The notes below the pieces were generated by a model. That model had not been told where the DNA came from. It saw only the letters and a program-made list of their open reading frames with translations, and did no database searches. The translations under genes and the position numbers were made by a program. 64,000 bases of DNA from a virus: the IMG/VR virus record IMGVR_UViG_3300021957_004906, positions 124,001 through 188,000 of that record; one strand, given 5' to 3'. Positions 7,913 through 16,470 of the stretch are shown here, in pieces (the first letter of the stretch is position 1; each line of letters starts with the position of its first letter).

Positions 7913-8123
7913 TTTAAAATTAAGACAGTTGCAACAGGAAAGTGCCAGGGCACTAAGTACTATGCAAGCCACAAACAATAACATTTATAAATTTAATAAA
8001 CTAGCACATCATGATAGTCAAAAATGGTATCGTGCAGTTATAGAATGGTATATAGAAGAGTACGGTGATTTGCCCAGCAAGACTGGACCTGGCAAGGATG
8101 TAAAACTAATATACAATGTATAA
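7899..8123 (+). CDS. small conserved hypothetical protein
   Basis: A 74-residue protein starting at TTG 7899 and overlapping both neighbours (14 bases upstream, 8 downstream), which supports translational coupling. It has an N-terminal helix (LRQLQQESARAL) and a conserved-looking W-Y-x-x-V-I-E-W-Y-x-x-E-Y-G-D-L-P core. No function recognised; it may assist the radical SAM enzyme encoded next. Confidence 0.5.
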   Translation: MDISNLKLRQLQQESARALSTMQATNNNIYKFNKLAHHDSQKWYRAVIEWYIEEYGDLPSKTGPGKDVKLIYNV

Positions 8124-9198
8124 CTATGAAGATATAAAACAAGTTCATTTAGAAGTTACACAACGTTGCCAAGCAGCATGTCCTATGTGCGACCGTAATG
8201 AAAATGGCGGAGTAGACAATCGCCATATAGATAATAGTGAACTAAGTTTAGCAGACTGCGAACGTATCTTCCCTCCAGAGTTTATTGCACAATTAAAAAC
8301 AATGTACATGTGTGGTAACTTGGGCGATCCTATTATTGCTCGGGATACACTAGAGATATTTCGGTACTTCAGAAAACACAACCCTACAATGTGGCTAAGT
8401 ATGAATACTAATGCAGGGGCAAAAAATGAAGAATGGTGGAGACAGCTGGCTGAAGTTTTTGGAAGGATGGGTACCGTCATATTTTCGGTGGACGGTTTGC
8501 GTGACACTAATCATTTATATCGCCAAGGAGTTGTATGGGATAATGTAGAACGCAATATGAAGGCTTTTATCTTAGCAGGTGGTAGAGCTCGTTGGGACTT
8601 TATCATTTTCGGACACAACGAACATCAAGTTGATGAAGCAGAAGCACTTGCAGCTAAATGGGGATGTGAAAAGTTTCAGCGTAAGAAAAGCGGCAGATTC
8701 TTTACAGCAAGTAACAAAGGCAAAGATAAACATCAAGCACAAAATCGCAAAGGCCAAGAAACACAACTACTACAAAAACCTCAAAAGTTAGATAATCAAA
8801 ATTTAGCATTGTTAAAACAAAAAGAGATTGAAAAAACATACGGAAGTATGAGCGACTATTACAATAAGTGTAGTATAAATTGCAAAGCCATAGATAAAAA
8901 AGAAATCTTTATTACAGCAGAAGGACTATTGATGCCTTGCTGTTGGACTGCTGGACGCATGTACAAATGGTGGCACAAAGATTATCGTGTAGAACAAATA
9001 TGGGAACATATCGAACGTGCAGGCGGCAAATTAGCTATCGATGCTACATTACACGGATTAGAAAGTGTATTTAACAGCGGTATATTAGAAAGCATAACTG
9101 AGAGTTGGCAAAAAGACAGTGTTGCCAATGGTAAACTTGGCGTGTGTTCTATGAAGTGTGGCAGTGAGTTTGATCCGTTTGCTGCTCAATTTGAGTAG
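8116..9198 (+). CDS. radical SAM protein A, C-terminal SPASM-like cysteines
   Basis: EVTQRCQAACPMCDRN at residues 14-29 gives the CxxxCxxC cluster that cleaves SAM. The MCGNLGDPI strand and TIFSVDG-like segment fit the TIM barrel. A long polar insert (residues about 190-250) follows, and then C-terminal cysteines CSINC, CCW and CSMKC suited to one or two auxiliary Fe-S clusters, as in SPASM/twitch enzymes that modify peptides or small molecules. It shares W-W-x-x-L-A and HNEHQ with proteins C and I of this cluster, so the three form one subfamily. Its stop region overlaps the opposite-strand protein B gene by 50 bases. Confidence 0.85.
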   Translation: MYNYEDIKQVHLEVTQRCQAACPMCDRNENGGVDNRHIDNSELSLADCERIFPPEFIAQLKTMYMCGNLGDPIIARDTLEIFRYFRKHNPTMWLSMNTNAGAKNEEWWRQLAEVFGRMGTVIFSVDGLRDTNHLYRQGVVWDNVERNMKAFILAGGRARWDFIIFGHNEHQVDEAEALAAKWGCEKFQRKKSGRFFTASNKGKDKHQAQNRKGQETQLLQKPQKLDNQNLALLKQKEIEKTYGSMSDYYNKCSINCKAIDKKEIFITAEGLLMPCCWTAGRMYKWWHKDYRVEQIWEHIERAGGKLAIDATLHGLESVFNSGILESITESWQKDSVANGKLGVCSMKCGSEFDPFAAQFE

Positions 9199-10501
9199 CC
9201 AACTCATACAATGGTTGTAACCGTGGAACACTTGTACACAAATCAGTGCCACGAGCAATATCCAATGCATCTATTCCTCGACGCCATGCAAGTAAATTTT
9301 TATAATCTACACTGTATTGTTCTAAGTCTTGATTTAACCAATTGATCCAACGCTGTATATTTTCTCGCCAACTGTAAGGATGAATTTCAGATTTTTGCAA
9401 ACGTTTGAGTGCTTGTAACCCTTGTTGCTGTAGTTCAGGTACATAGTTTATCATACAAGGCTGGGTTGTTGTGTTTGTCCATATAGTTAAGCTACCGTCT
9501 GGTACATTATAAGGCGGATCGTAGTGCGTACCTGGGCAATTGTCAAGATACCAAGTACCAATTTCGTCAATGTTGGGTGCGTTAAACATATTCCAACAAG
9601 TTTGTATTGTAAGTTCTATACCTGATTCTCTTACTTTACGATATGTTTCCAACCATTTTTTATCTTTGTATCCGTAACGAGTATATTCTCCTACGCTGCC
9701 AAACCCATCATTACTCATAGTAACTTTACAGTTTCGCCCCCAATGTACAAGATACTCTTCAATAATATCAACACCTTTATAACTTTTTGTAATACTACCA
9801 TTGGTATGACTCCACACTTGTATAGTTTTGTGCAATCCACGCTTGAGAAGTTCTTCTAATAGCTCATATGTTTCTTGTTGCATCCACGGCTCGCCGCCAT
9901 TTAAGTGTATGCTACGAATAGTGTCTGCGTGTTTTAGAACATAATCTACTTTGTGCTTTCCCATGTTATCCCAATTGGTCATGTGAGGATAATATTGATC
10001 TGCTGAATTATCATTTAGAATAGCAAATTCTTTTCTATATTTGTTGTTAATTGTACTGCTAAGATCAGGGCCGCACCCCAAACAAGCAAAATTACACTTT
10101 GATGTCCACAACAAGTCTAGCCATTCAGGCTTTTGTACGTGCAGTGTTCCGTCTGCATCTGTATTAGCAACAAGTTCACGCAAGTTATCCATATCACTCA
10201 TAGCATTGCCGTGTACCCTGTTTAAACTAGGCTCTCCGTTTACTTCTTGTATCCAACATGCTTCACACTGTGAATGTCTTTCGCCACGCAAAAAAGCTGC
10301 CCTAACGTCTTTAGCATGATCACTGTTGTACATTTCTTCATAGGTTTGCTTGTTACTCCAGCCAATTGGTTGTCTGGTTTTACAGCAAGTACTAACCAAA
10401 CCCTCTGGTCCTTCGTGAAAACTGTTCCAAGGACTTGCACAAAAATTTGGCAGATTGAATTCTTTGATGACATCACTGTGACGTTTATGCTTGTTTCTCA
10501 T
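9149..10501 (-). CDS. radical SAM protein B, N-terminal cysteine motif (twitch-type)
   Basis: The N-terminus carries FCASPWNSFHEGPEG...STCC and later CEACW, a SPASM-like cysteine set placed ahead of the barrel. The radical SAM core follows with TSKCNFACLGCGPDLSS (CxxxCxxC) and HLNGGEPWM, the GGE motif that binds the SAM amino group. The tail is long (450 residues total). The ATG at 10501 is preferred over 10516 because it lies five bases after GATAAATA. It is divergent from protein C and convergent with protein A. The substrate is unknown; relatives act on peptides. Confidence 0.85.
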   Translation of the reverse strand: MRNKHKRHSDVIKEFNLPNFCASPWNSFHEGPEGLVSTCCKTRQPIGWSNKQTYEEMYNSDHAKDVRAAFLRGERHSQCEACWIQEVNGEPSLNRVHGNAMSDMDNLRELVANTDADGTLHVQKPEWLDLLWTSKCNFACLGCGPDLSSTINNKYRKEFAILNDNSADQYYPHMTNWDNMGKHKVDYVLKHADTIRSIHLNGGEPWMQQETYELLEELLKRGLHKTIQVWSHTNGSITKSYKGVDIIEEYLVHWGRNCKVTMSNDGFGSVGEYTRYGYKDKKWLETYRKVRESGIELTIQTCWNMFNAPNIDEIGTWYLDNCPGTHYDPPYNVPDGSLTIWTNTTTQPCMINYVPELQQQGLQALKRLQKSEIHPYSWRENIQRWINWLNQDLEQYSVDYKNLLAWRRGIDALDIARGTDLCTSVPRLQPLYELATQIEQQTDQTHCHTS

Positions 10502-10506
10502 ACTAG

Positions 10507-10521
10507 TATTTATCATAAATA
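10507..10521. promoter_or_regulatory. divergent late-promoter boxes (TATTTATCATAAATA)
   Basis: A 15-base inverted repeat serves both directions: GATAAATA on the minus strand, five bases before the protein B ATG at 10501, and CATAAATA on the plus strand, four bases before the protein C ATG at 10526. No Shine-Dalgarno fits in either gap. Confidence 0.6.
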
Positions 10522-10525
10522 ATGT

Positions 10526-11560
10526 ATGTACTTAATTAATATAGATACAATTGAACGAATTGAATTAGAAATAAGCAGCGATTGTAATGCCGCATGTCCA
10601 GGATGTGCTAGAACACAAAACTTAGATATACTAAAACCACAAAACTTAACACTACAACAAATTAAAACTTGGTTTCCTGATCGCAGACACATTGCAGGTA
10701 AACGTTTTAAGTTTTGTGGAGTACTGGGAGATCCAATTGTTAATCCTGAATGTTTAGAAATTACACAACATTTAGTTGATCACGGAGCGCACATACAGTA
10801 CAGTACCAATGGTGGACGCAACAGTGCAGACTGGTGGGCACGATTAGCACAGTTAGGAGTTGATGTACACTTCTGTGTTGACGGCACTGAAACCAATCAT
10901 ATATATCGTGTAAACACCAATTATAAAATTATTAAACGTAATATGCAAGCATACGCCGATGCCGGTGGCGAAGCAACTTGGATATACATTGTGTTTGATC
11001 ATAATGAACACGAACTAGAACAAGCTCGTGCATTAGCGAAGAGCATGAATTTTAAGTTTGCTACTCGTACTGGAATGCGTAATAGTTATCACAACTGGGT
11101 TGCACAAATTGGCAAAAAGAATAATAAAGTAGAAAAGACTATAACAACCACTGGCGCAAAAGAACACAGTAAAGTAAAAGAAGTAAAACAATTAGATAAG
11201 TTTATACAACAAGAAAACAAAAGTCAAGAAGAAATCGAATCAATTTTGGACAGTATAAGTTGCAAATTTTATCACGATAAAGAAATATTTGTAGCCGCCA
11301 ACAGTACACTATGGCCTTGTTGTTTTTTATGGGACAGTAGTTTTAAAAATAAAGAAGGTATCAATGACAAGTATAGTGGGTTTACGCAAGGTTGGAATAA
11401 TTTAAACACACACTCAATTGATCAAATACTTGCAACTGATTACTATGCACAAACACTTAGCGATAGTTTTGATCCAAGACATAATTTGCACATAAGTCGT
11501 TGTATACGGACTTGTGCCAAAAATCGTGCATATCAAAACGAAATCAAATATGCAGAATAA
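10526..11560 (+). CDS. radical SAM protein C, C-terminal SPASM-like cysteines
   Basis: EISSDCNAACPGCART gives the CxxxCxxC cluster near residue 20. FCGVLGDPIVNPE corresponds to the glycine-rich strand that replaces a classical GGE, and HFCVDGT and FDHNEHELEQA match proteins A and I. After a lysine- and glutamate-rich insert (about 190-240) come SCKFYHDKEIF, LWPCCF and CIRTC, likely ligands of an auxiliary cluster. It has 344 residues. The gene begins four bases after a CATAAATA box and converges with protein D, overlapping by 17 bases. No substrate is suggested by the sequence alone. Confidence 0.85.
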   Translation: MYLINIDTIERIELEISSDCNAACPGCARTQNLDILKPQNLTLQQIKTWFPDRRHIAGKRFKFCGVLGDPIVNPECLEITQHLVDHGAHIQYSTNGGRNSADWWARLAQLGVDVHFCVDGTETNHIYRVNTNYKIIKRNMQAYADAGGEATWIYIVFDHNEHELEQARALAKSMNFKFATRTGMRNSYHNWVAQIGKKNNKVEKTITTTGAKEHSKVKEVKQLDKFIQQENKSQEEIESILDSISCKFYHDKEIFVAANSTLWPCCFLWDSSFKNKEGINDKYSGFTQGWNNLNTHSIDQILATDYYAQTLSDSFDPRHNLHISRCIRTCAKNRAYQNEIKYAE

Positions 11561-12812
11561 AATCAGCTACTTGTGGCTGTAACATTTCATCATAGTTTTG
11601 TTTACGTACAATATCAAGTGTTAGTGTGTCTTGTTTTAGCCTAGCTCTACGTTCCGTTAGTACATCAGGATCATGTGTTTGATTCAAACACCATTCTAAA
11701 TACTTTATAGTTTTTTGTACACCACCCTGTACATATTCATCACACTCTACAGCACACATAGTTTGATATACTATGTCCAATAGTTCTGTACTTGCCCACT
11801 TAACATCTAAACAACTATCTACTGGATGTGGATCAGGGATACACTTCCATGTAATCTTGTGTTCACTATACCAATTGTGTTGTATAATCCAATCAATAAG
11901 GTTACGTATGTTTAACATATTATATGTGGTTAACACACTACAAATATGTATCTCAGTACTGTCTGGATTTTGTGTTTCACAAAGTTTGTTTATATTATTT
12001 TCCAGCTTTCGCCAGTTAAAGGGATATCGTATGTATTCATATGTACTACGGGTACCGTCTATGCTTAGTGTAAAGTGGCGTTTACCGAACTTCTTCATAC
12101 TGTCTAAAAATAAATGATTAAATTTAGTAGCATTGGTTGTTAAATGTATTTTTACATTTTCTGGATAGTTTAAATTATTAACGATACTCCAAAATGTTTT
12201 ACTAACAGTTGGCTCTCCGCCAGTAAACTTTAGCTCACGTATTTCGTCTCCTATATCAATTATCTCTTTTTGATATTCTGTATTAGGTCCAAAAAATACT
12301 TGTGTTCCACTGGGATCAGCTTGACTTTCTGTCTGCTTTATGTTATAATATTCAGGTAACGGTAAGTCAAGTTCTAGTATCTGATTGTAGTCTTTACGTA
12401 GACTATTGCTAACACTGGGCGCACACATTCTACACTGGAGGTTACAACTTTCGTCTATCATAGTATCTAACTTCATTAACTTTTTAGTAGCTGGAGCTGT
12501 ACTTTGTTTTAGCGGTTCAATAGTAGTAATACGTGGGCTGTGTCCTGTTCGACTTTCCAGCCGCCAACAATACTCACATGCTGGGTTGCGTATGCCACTC
12601 AGTAAGTCTAAACGTAGTTGATCAAACTGTGGGCTAGCAAAAATATCTGCTAAACTAGCACCAGCGTCTATTAGAGGTTTTACTCCCATTGGATCGTCAG
12701 TATTGTCCGACTTCATGTTACAACAAGGTGTTACACGATGTGGACGACCATCAACCCAGCTTTTAGGAGCAATGCTTTCAAACGGAAAGCTACAATAAGT
12801 AGGATGTTCCAT
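11544..12812 (-). CDS. radical SAM protein D, N-terminal cysteine motif
   Basis: It starts MEHPTYCSFPFESIAPK, with a following TPCCNM and CEYCW, i.e. the same N-terminal cysteine set as proteins B, E, F and G. The radical SAM site is DESCNLQCRMCAPSVS and the GGE motif is KFTGGEPTVSK. SIDGTRSTYEYIRYP is a segment shared across the N-motif group. The ATG at 12812 is chosen because it is five bases after GATAAATA; a longer frame upstream would run through the divergent promoter and into gene E. Length 422 residues. The core gene of a divergent pair with E. Confidence 0.85.
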   Translation of the reverse strand: MEHPTYCSFPFESIAPKSWVDGRPHRVTPCCNMKSDNTDDPMGVKPLIDAGASLADIFASPQFDQLRLDLLSGIRNPACEYCWRLESRTGHSPRITTIEPLKQSTAPATKKLMKLDTMIDESCNLQCRMCAPSVSNSLRKDYNQILELDLPLPEYYNIKQTESQADPSGTQVFFGPNTEYQKEIIDIGDEIRELKFTGGEPTVSKTFWSIVNNLNYPENVKIHLTTNATKFNHLFLDSMKKFGKRHFTLSIDGTRSTYEYIRYPFNWRKLENNINKLCETQNPDSTEIHICSVLTTYNMLNIRNLIDWIIQHNWYSEHKITWKCIPDPHPVDSCLDVKWASTELLDIVYQTMCAVECDEYVQGGVQKTIKYLEWCLNQTHDPDVLTERRARLKQDTLTLDIVRKQNYDEMLQPQVADFILHI

Positions 12813-12817
12813 TCTAA

Positions 12818-12850
12818 TATTTATCTTATTAAGTACTACGTTAATAAATA
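12818..12850. promoter_or_regulatory. two divergent late-promoter boxes between radical SAM genes D and E
   Basis: GATAAATA (minus strand, 12825-12818) ends five bases before the D start codon, and AATAAATA (plus strand, 12843-12850) ends five bases before the E start codon. A -13 to -6 box with five following bases would put +1 on the A of each ATG. Confidence 0.65.
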
Positions 12851-12855
12851 TACAC

Positions 12856-14217
12856 ATGCACAAGAACTTTTGTATTCTTCCTTTTATACATTTAGCAACC
12901 ACAACAGAAGGCACCTGTCGCTTGTGTTGCAAAGTAAGCAAGCACGATGTTATACTAGATGACAATGGTGTGCCTTATAACGTTAACACTCACAGCATTG
13001 ACGAGATATGGAACAGTAAACATTATCGCGAACTGAGACACAAAGTATGGGAACAAGATCAACAATTGCCAGAGTGTGCGACATGTTGGCGTGAAGAAGA
13101 GATTTTCAGTAGTGACTGGAGCAAACATAAAAAAGAAGAATTGCCCAGTAAGCGGCGCAAAGAAAATCAAAAATGGCTACACAAGCCTCACACAAAAATC
13201 AATGATCAGTGGGAAGACATCATTGATAACCCACGCATACGCTACTATGATATCAGACTGAGTAACTTGTGTAACTTAAAATGTCGTATGTGCTGGCCTC
13301 ACTTTAGCAGTCAGATAGTTCGAGAGCAAAAACAATTTGCATCTATGGGACTTCCTACACACTACAAGCACTATGATGTTGCCGAGTGGGATACTGCTAA
13401 ACTGTGGAGTAGTATCAATGATGGCATTGCAGAGATTGAAGAGATTACATTTGTAGGAGGGGAACCTACACTACACGATGAAATGTATGAACTTGTTGAT
13501 AAACTTGTGCAAAATAACTTGGCTAAAAACATTAGATTAAAACTAACCAGTAATCTCACTAATATACAACAGAGATTTTTAGAGTTGATGCACAAGTTTG
13601 ACAGTGTAGAAATAAACGGCAGTATAGATGGCATCGACGATGTAAACAATTATATTAGATATCCCAGTGACTGGGTAACAATTGAACATAACATTGATAA
13701 ATTACTTGCTATTAAAAATGTACAAATAAATTTAACTCCAGTAATACAAATATATAACATAATGCACATTGATCGCCTAACACGGTGGTATACAGATAAA
13801 TGGATCCAACAACAGCTGGGTAGTAGATTTACACTGAGTTATGATCTATTGTATGATCCCGATTATTTGTCAGCAAAACAATTAAATAAATCTGCTAAGT
13901 ACACATGGTACACAGACGTATATCAGCCAGTGACAAAATATTTAAACAGTATAATAGACACCGTGGATACACAAACACAAACTGTACAAGATCATTGGAG
14001 AGAGTTAGATAAACTTAAAAAAAGAATTGTTAATATTGCACTTTACATTGAAGTATTGGGCTTTGATAAACAAAACAATTCGTGGCGTTACTGGTACAAT
14101 GACACAGCTCTGCCCGAACTTGCTGTAAAATTACACAAGTACACAAAACAACTAGACCAACACAGAGGACAAAATATTACAGATATTGTTCCAAACTTTT
14201 ATGAGATAATACAATGA
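12856..14217 (+). CDS. radical SAM protein E, N-terminal cysteine motif
   Basis: MHKNFCILPFIHLATTTEG with CRLCC and, later, CATCW gives the N-terminal cysteine set; LSNLCNLKCRMCWPHFSS is the CxxxCxxC site and TFVGGEPTLHDE the GGE motif. NGSIDGIDDVNNYIRYP is shared with D and F. The protein is 453 residues with a lysine-rich, tryptophan-rich tail. The start is fixed by a late-type promoter box five bases upstream and lacks a Shine-Dalgarno. It heads a long plus-strand operon that runs to 24.3 kb with mostly overlapping genes. Confidence 0.87.
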   Translation: MHKNFCILPFIHLATTTEGTCRLCCKVSKHDVILDDNGVPYNVNTHSIDEIWNSKHYRELRHKVWEQDQQLPECATCWREEEIFSSDWSKHKKEELPSKRRKENQKWLHKPHTKINDQWEDIIDNPRIRYYDIRLSNLCNLKCRMCWPHFSSQIVREQKQFASMGLPTHYKHYDVAEWDTAKLWSSINDGIAEIEEITFVGGEPTLHDEMYELVDKLVQNNLAKNIRLKLTSNLTNIQQRFLELMHKFDSVEINGSIDGIDDVNNYIRYPSDWVTIEHNIDKLLAIKNVQINLTPVIQIYNIMHIDRLTRWYTDKWIQQQLGSRFTLSYDLLYDPDYLSAKQLNKSAKYTWYTDVYQPVTKYLNSIIDTVDTQTQTVQDHWRELDKLKKRIVNIALYIEVLGFDKQNNSWRYWYNDTALPELAVKLHKYTKQLDQHRGQNITDIVPNFYEIIQ

Positions 14218-15617
14218 CAAAAATACCAAGTGACACATTTTGTATACTGCCCTGGGTGCATCTTAGTACAAGGCCAGATGGCAGTATGCGAGTATGTTGT
14301 ACTGCAAATGCTAGTAGTGTTGGCGCCACTAATGATAAAGAACACGGGGGTATGGTTGGAGTACTTAAAGACGATGAAGGCAAACCCAACAATTTAAACA
14401 TAACTGATTTTCAAAGTTCGTGGAACAGTACATACATGAAGAACGTTCGCAAGCAAATGCTCAACGGCGAACAACCTCCTAGTTGTGTAAAATGTTACAA
14501 GGAAGAAGCAGCAGGGCATCGTAGTAAACGTCAGTGGGAGACCGCATATTGGATGCAACGCACAGATCTAGAAAGTCTCATACAAAATACACAAGAGAAC
14601 GGAGAAGTGCCTCCTAACTTGGCATACATTGATTTACGCTTTGGCACAAAGTGTCAACTAGCTTGTGTTATGTGTAGTCCACACGATTCATCAGGTTGGA
14701 TTAAAGACTGGAAAGCAATAAATCCTCAAATACAAAATGAAAGTTTGAAAAGCAATACACAATGGCGTGACAAAGGCAGTATTAATGGAAGCAGTTACAA
14801 CTGGCATAAACATAATCCAGTATTCTGGGAACAGTTTTACGAACAGATTCCAAATATGCAACAGATATATTTTGCTGGCGGTGAGAGTTTAATTATTGAT
14901 GAACACTATGAGATACTTGAAGAATGTATTAAGCAAGGGCATGCAAAGAATTTAGAACTACGTTATAACTCAAATGGAGTTGAATGGAGGGAGGATTTAT
15001 TTGACTTGTGGAAAGAATTTAAACTGGTAAGATTCCATTATAGTGTAGATAGTATACACGAAATGAATGATTATATTCGATATCCTAGTAAATGGAAACG
15101 CACAGAAGAAGTATTTCATATACTTGATAAAGAAACAAGTAATAATGTTGAAATTACAGTTGCATGTGCAGTGCAAGCTCTAAACATCTATTATCTACCA
15201 GACTTTATCCGTTGGAAACTAGAGCAACGGTTTAATAAAATAAACATGTGGCCGTTTGGCGCAGGTGGTATAAACTATCACTTTGTATATCATCCAGCAC
15301 ACTTAAATGTTAAAGTACTACCAGCCTGGTTTAAAGCTGAGTGTCGTAAAAAATACAAGGAGTTTTATCCATGGTGGGAAGAAAACTGGGAATTAAGTAT
15401 ACCCAGTTGGCACAAGGGCAAAGTTACTTACGAAGAATGGCGAACCGCTGACTACGGTATTAAACGACTTGAAGGTATGATACAGTTTATGGAAAGTGAA
15501 GACTGGAGTGTACGCTTGCCTGAAATGAAAGAATTTTTAAGTTTATGTGATCGTCAACGCAACAACAGTTTCAGTGCAACATTCCCAGAAATGAAAGATA
15601 TATTCAATGACATTTAA
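14214..15617 (+). CDS. radical SAM protein F, N-terminal cysteine motif
   Basis: It overlaps E by four bases (ATGA). DTFCILPWVHLSTRPDGS followed by RVCC and CVKCY is the N-terminal cysteine set, while FGTKCQLACVMCSPHDSS is the SAM-cleaving CxxxCxxC site and YFAGGESLIIDE a GGE variant. SVDSIHEMNDYIRYP marks the group. Length is 467 residues, the longest of the set, with a tryptophan-rich region near 340-400. Paralogous to B, D, E, G rather than duplicated recently: identity outside the motifs looks low, so each probably acts on its own substrate (inference). Confidence 0.87.
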   Translation: MTKIPSDTFCILPWVHLSTRPDGSMRVCCTANASSVGATNDKEHGGMVGVLKDDEGKPNNLNITDFQSSWNSTYMKNVRKQMLNGEQPPSCVKCYKEEAAGHRSKRQWETAYWMQRTDLESLIQNTQENGEVPPNLAYIDLRFGTKCQLACVMCSPHDSSGWIKDWKAINPQIQNESLKSNTQWRDKGSINGSSYNWHKHNPVFWEQFYEQIPNMQQIYFAGGESLIIDEHYEILEECIKQGHAKNLELRYNSNGVEWREDLFDLWKEFKLVRFHYSVDSIHEMNDYIRYPSKWKRTEEVFHILDKETSNNVEITVACAVQALNIYYLPDFIRWKLEQRFNKINMWPFGAGGINYHFVYHPAHLNVKVLPAWFKAECRKKYKEFYPWWEENWELSIPSWHKGKVTYEEWRTADYGIKRLEGMIQFMESEDWSVRLPEMKEFLSLCDRQRNNSFSATFPEMKDIFNDI

Positions 15618-16470
15618 TATTAAATTAAGCAATAGCAGTTACGAGAAGTTTGGTGTAGACCCAAGTGTACTTCATGATGTAAATGGATTACTTTATCCAT
15701 ATGATCCTGCTTGGGCTAATATAGGTGTAAATCTAAGTGGAGGAGCAGACAGTGCAGTTGGTACTGCAACACTGTGTAAACTTATACTAGAACACGGAAA
15801 CAATACAGCAATCACAGTGCTTACCAATGTGAGAGTATGGAACAATAGACCATGGGCAGCCCCTATTAGTGTAGAAGTATACAATAAATTACGTGAAATG
15901 TTTCCTGATGTGATCATGCAAAGAGTACAAAATTTTATTCCGCCTGAGATAGAAGATGGTGCTATAGGAGTTATTGAACAAATCGGCACCACTGGTGACA
16001 GAATATGTACAAGAAGTTTTAATCAATTTGCTGTACATACCTATAACTTAGATGCAGTGTACAACTTTATAACCAATAATCCATCTGACTCACAACTAAC
16101 ACACAGAGAAAAACCATGGGATAGAAGTTGGGATCAGTTAAAATTGGAATTTGCCACATACTGCCCGCAGTATCAGCGGCAGAATGGTTTTGTAGGATGT
16201 CATCCCTGGAAACTAGTAACCAAAGACTTTATTATTAATGAATACATACGCAATAACTGGATGGACTTATTCAACACCACCAGAAGTTGCGAAGGTGACA
16301 AAAACTTGTTTAAATTTATGGAGTCAGAACCATTCAAAGACTATACTGAATATGAACATGGTATTACACCATTGGTGACCTGTAATGATATCACCGACAA
16401 TTCACAAGGGGGTTGTTTTTGGTGTGCAGAAAGAGCATGGGCATTGGGAGTAGTTGGTGCATCCAAGTAA
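15607..16470 (+). CDS. QueC-like PP-loop ATP pyrophosphatase
   Basis: NLSGGADSAVG near residue 43 is the PP-loop (SGGxDS) used to adenylate a carboxylate or carbonyl. Near the C-terminus TRSCEGD, LVTCND and GCFWCAERAWALG provide four cysteines arranged much like the zinc site of QueC, which makes preQ0 from CDG. Length 287 exceeds QueC's usual 220-240. It could be the QueC step for the QueD/QueE/FolE genes 33-47 kb away, or an ATP-dependent amidating or thiolating enzyme serving the radical SAM cluster in which it lies. The cysteine spacing differs from canonical QueC, so I hold the gene name back. It overlaps F by 11 bases. Confidence 0.65.
   Translation: MTFNIKLSNSSYEKFGVDPSVLHDVNGLLYPYDPAWANIGVNLSGGADSAVGTATLCKLILEHGNNTAITVLTNVRVWNNRPWAAPISVEVYNKLREMFPDVIMQRVQNFIPPEIEDGAIGVIEQIGTTGDRICTRSFNQFAVHTYNLDAVYNFITNNPSDSQLTHREKPWDRSWDQLKLEFATYCPQYQRQNGFVGCHPWKLVTKDFIINEYIRNNWMDLFNTTRSCEGDKNLFKFMESEPFKDYTEYEHGITPLVTCNDITDNSQGGCFWCAERAWALGVVGASK

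Noticed and set aside
12813-12965. Upstream extension of radical SAM D to 12965
   Set aside because: The extension crosses the divergent promoter boxes and the start of gene E and adds no recognisable sequence; ATG at 12812 is placed like those of B and E.
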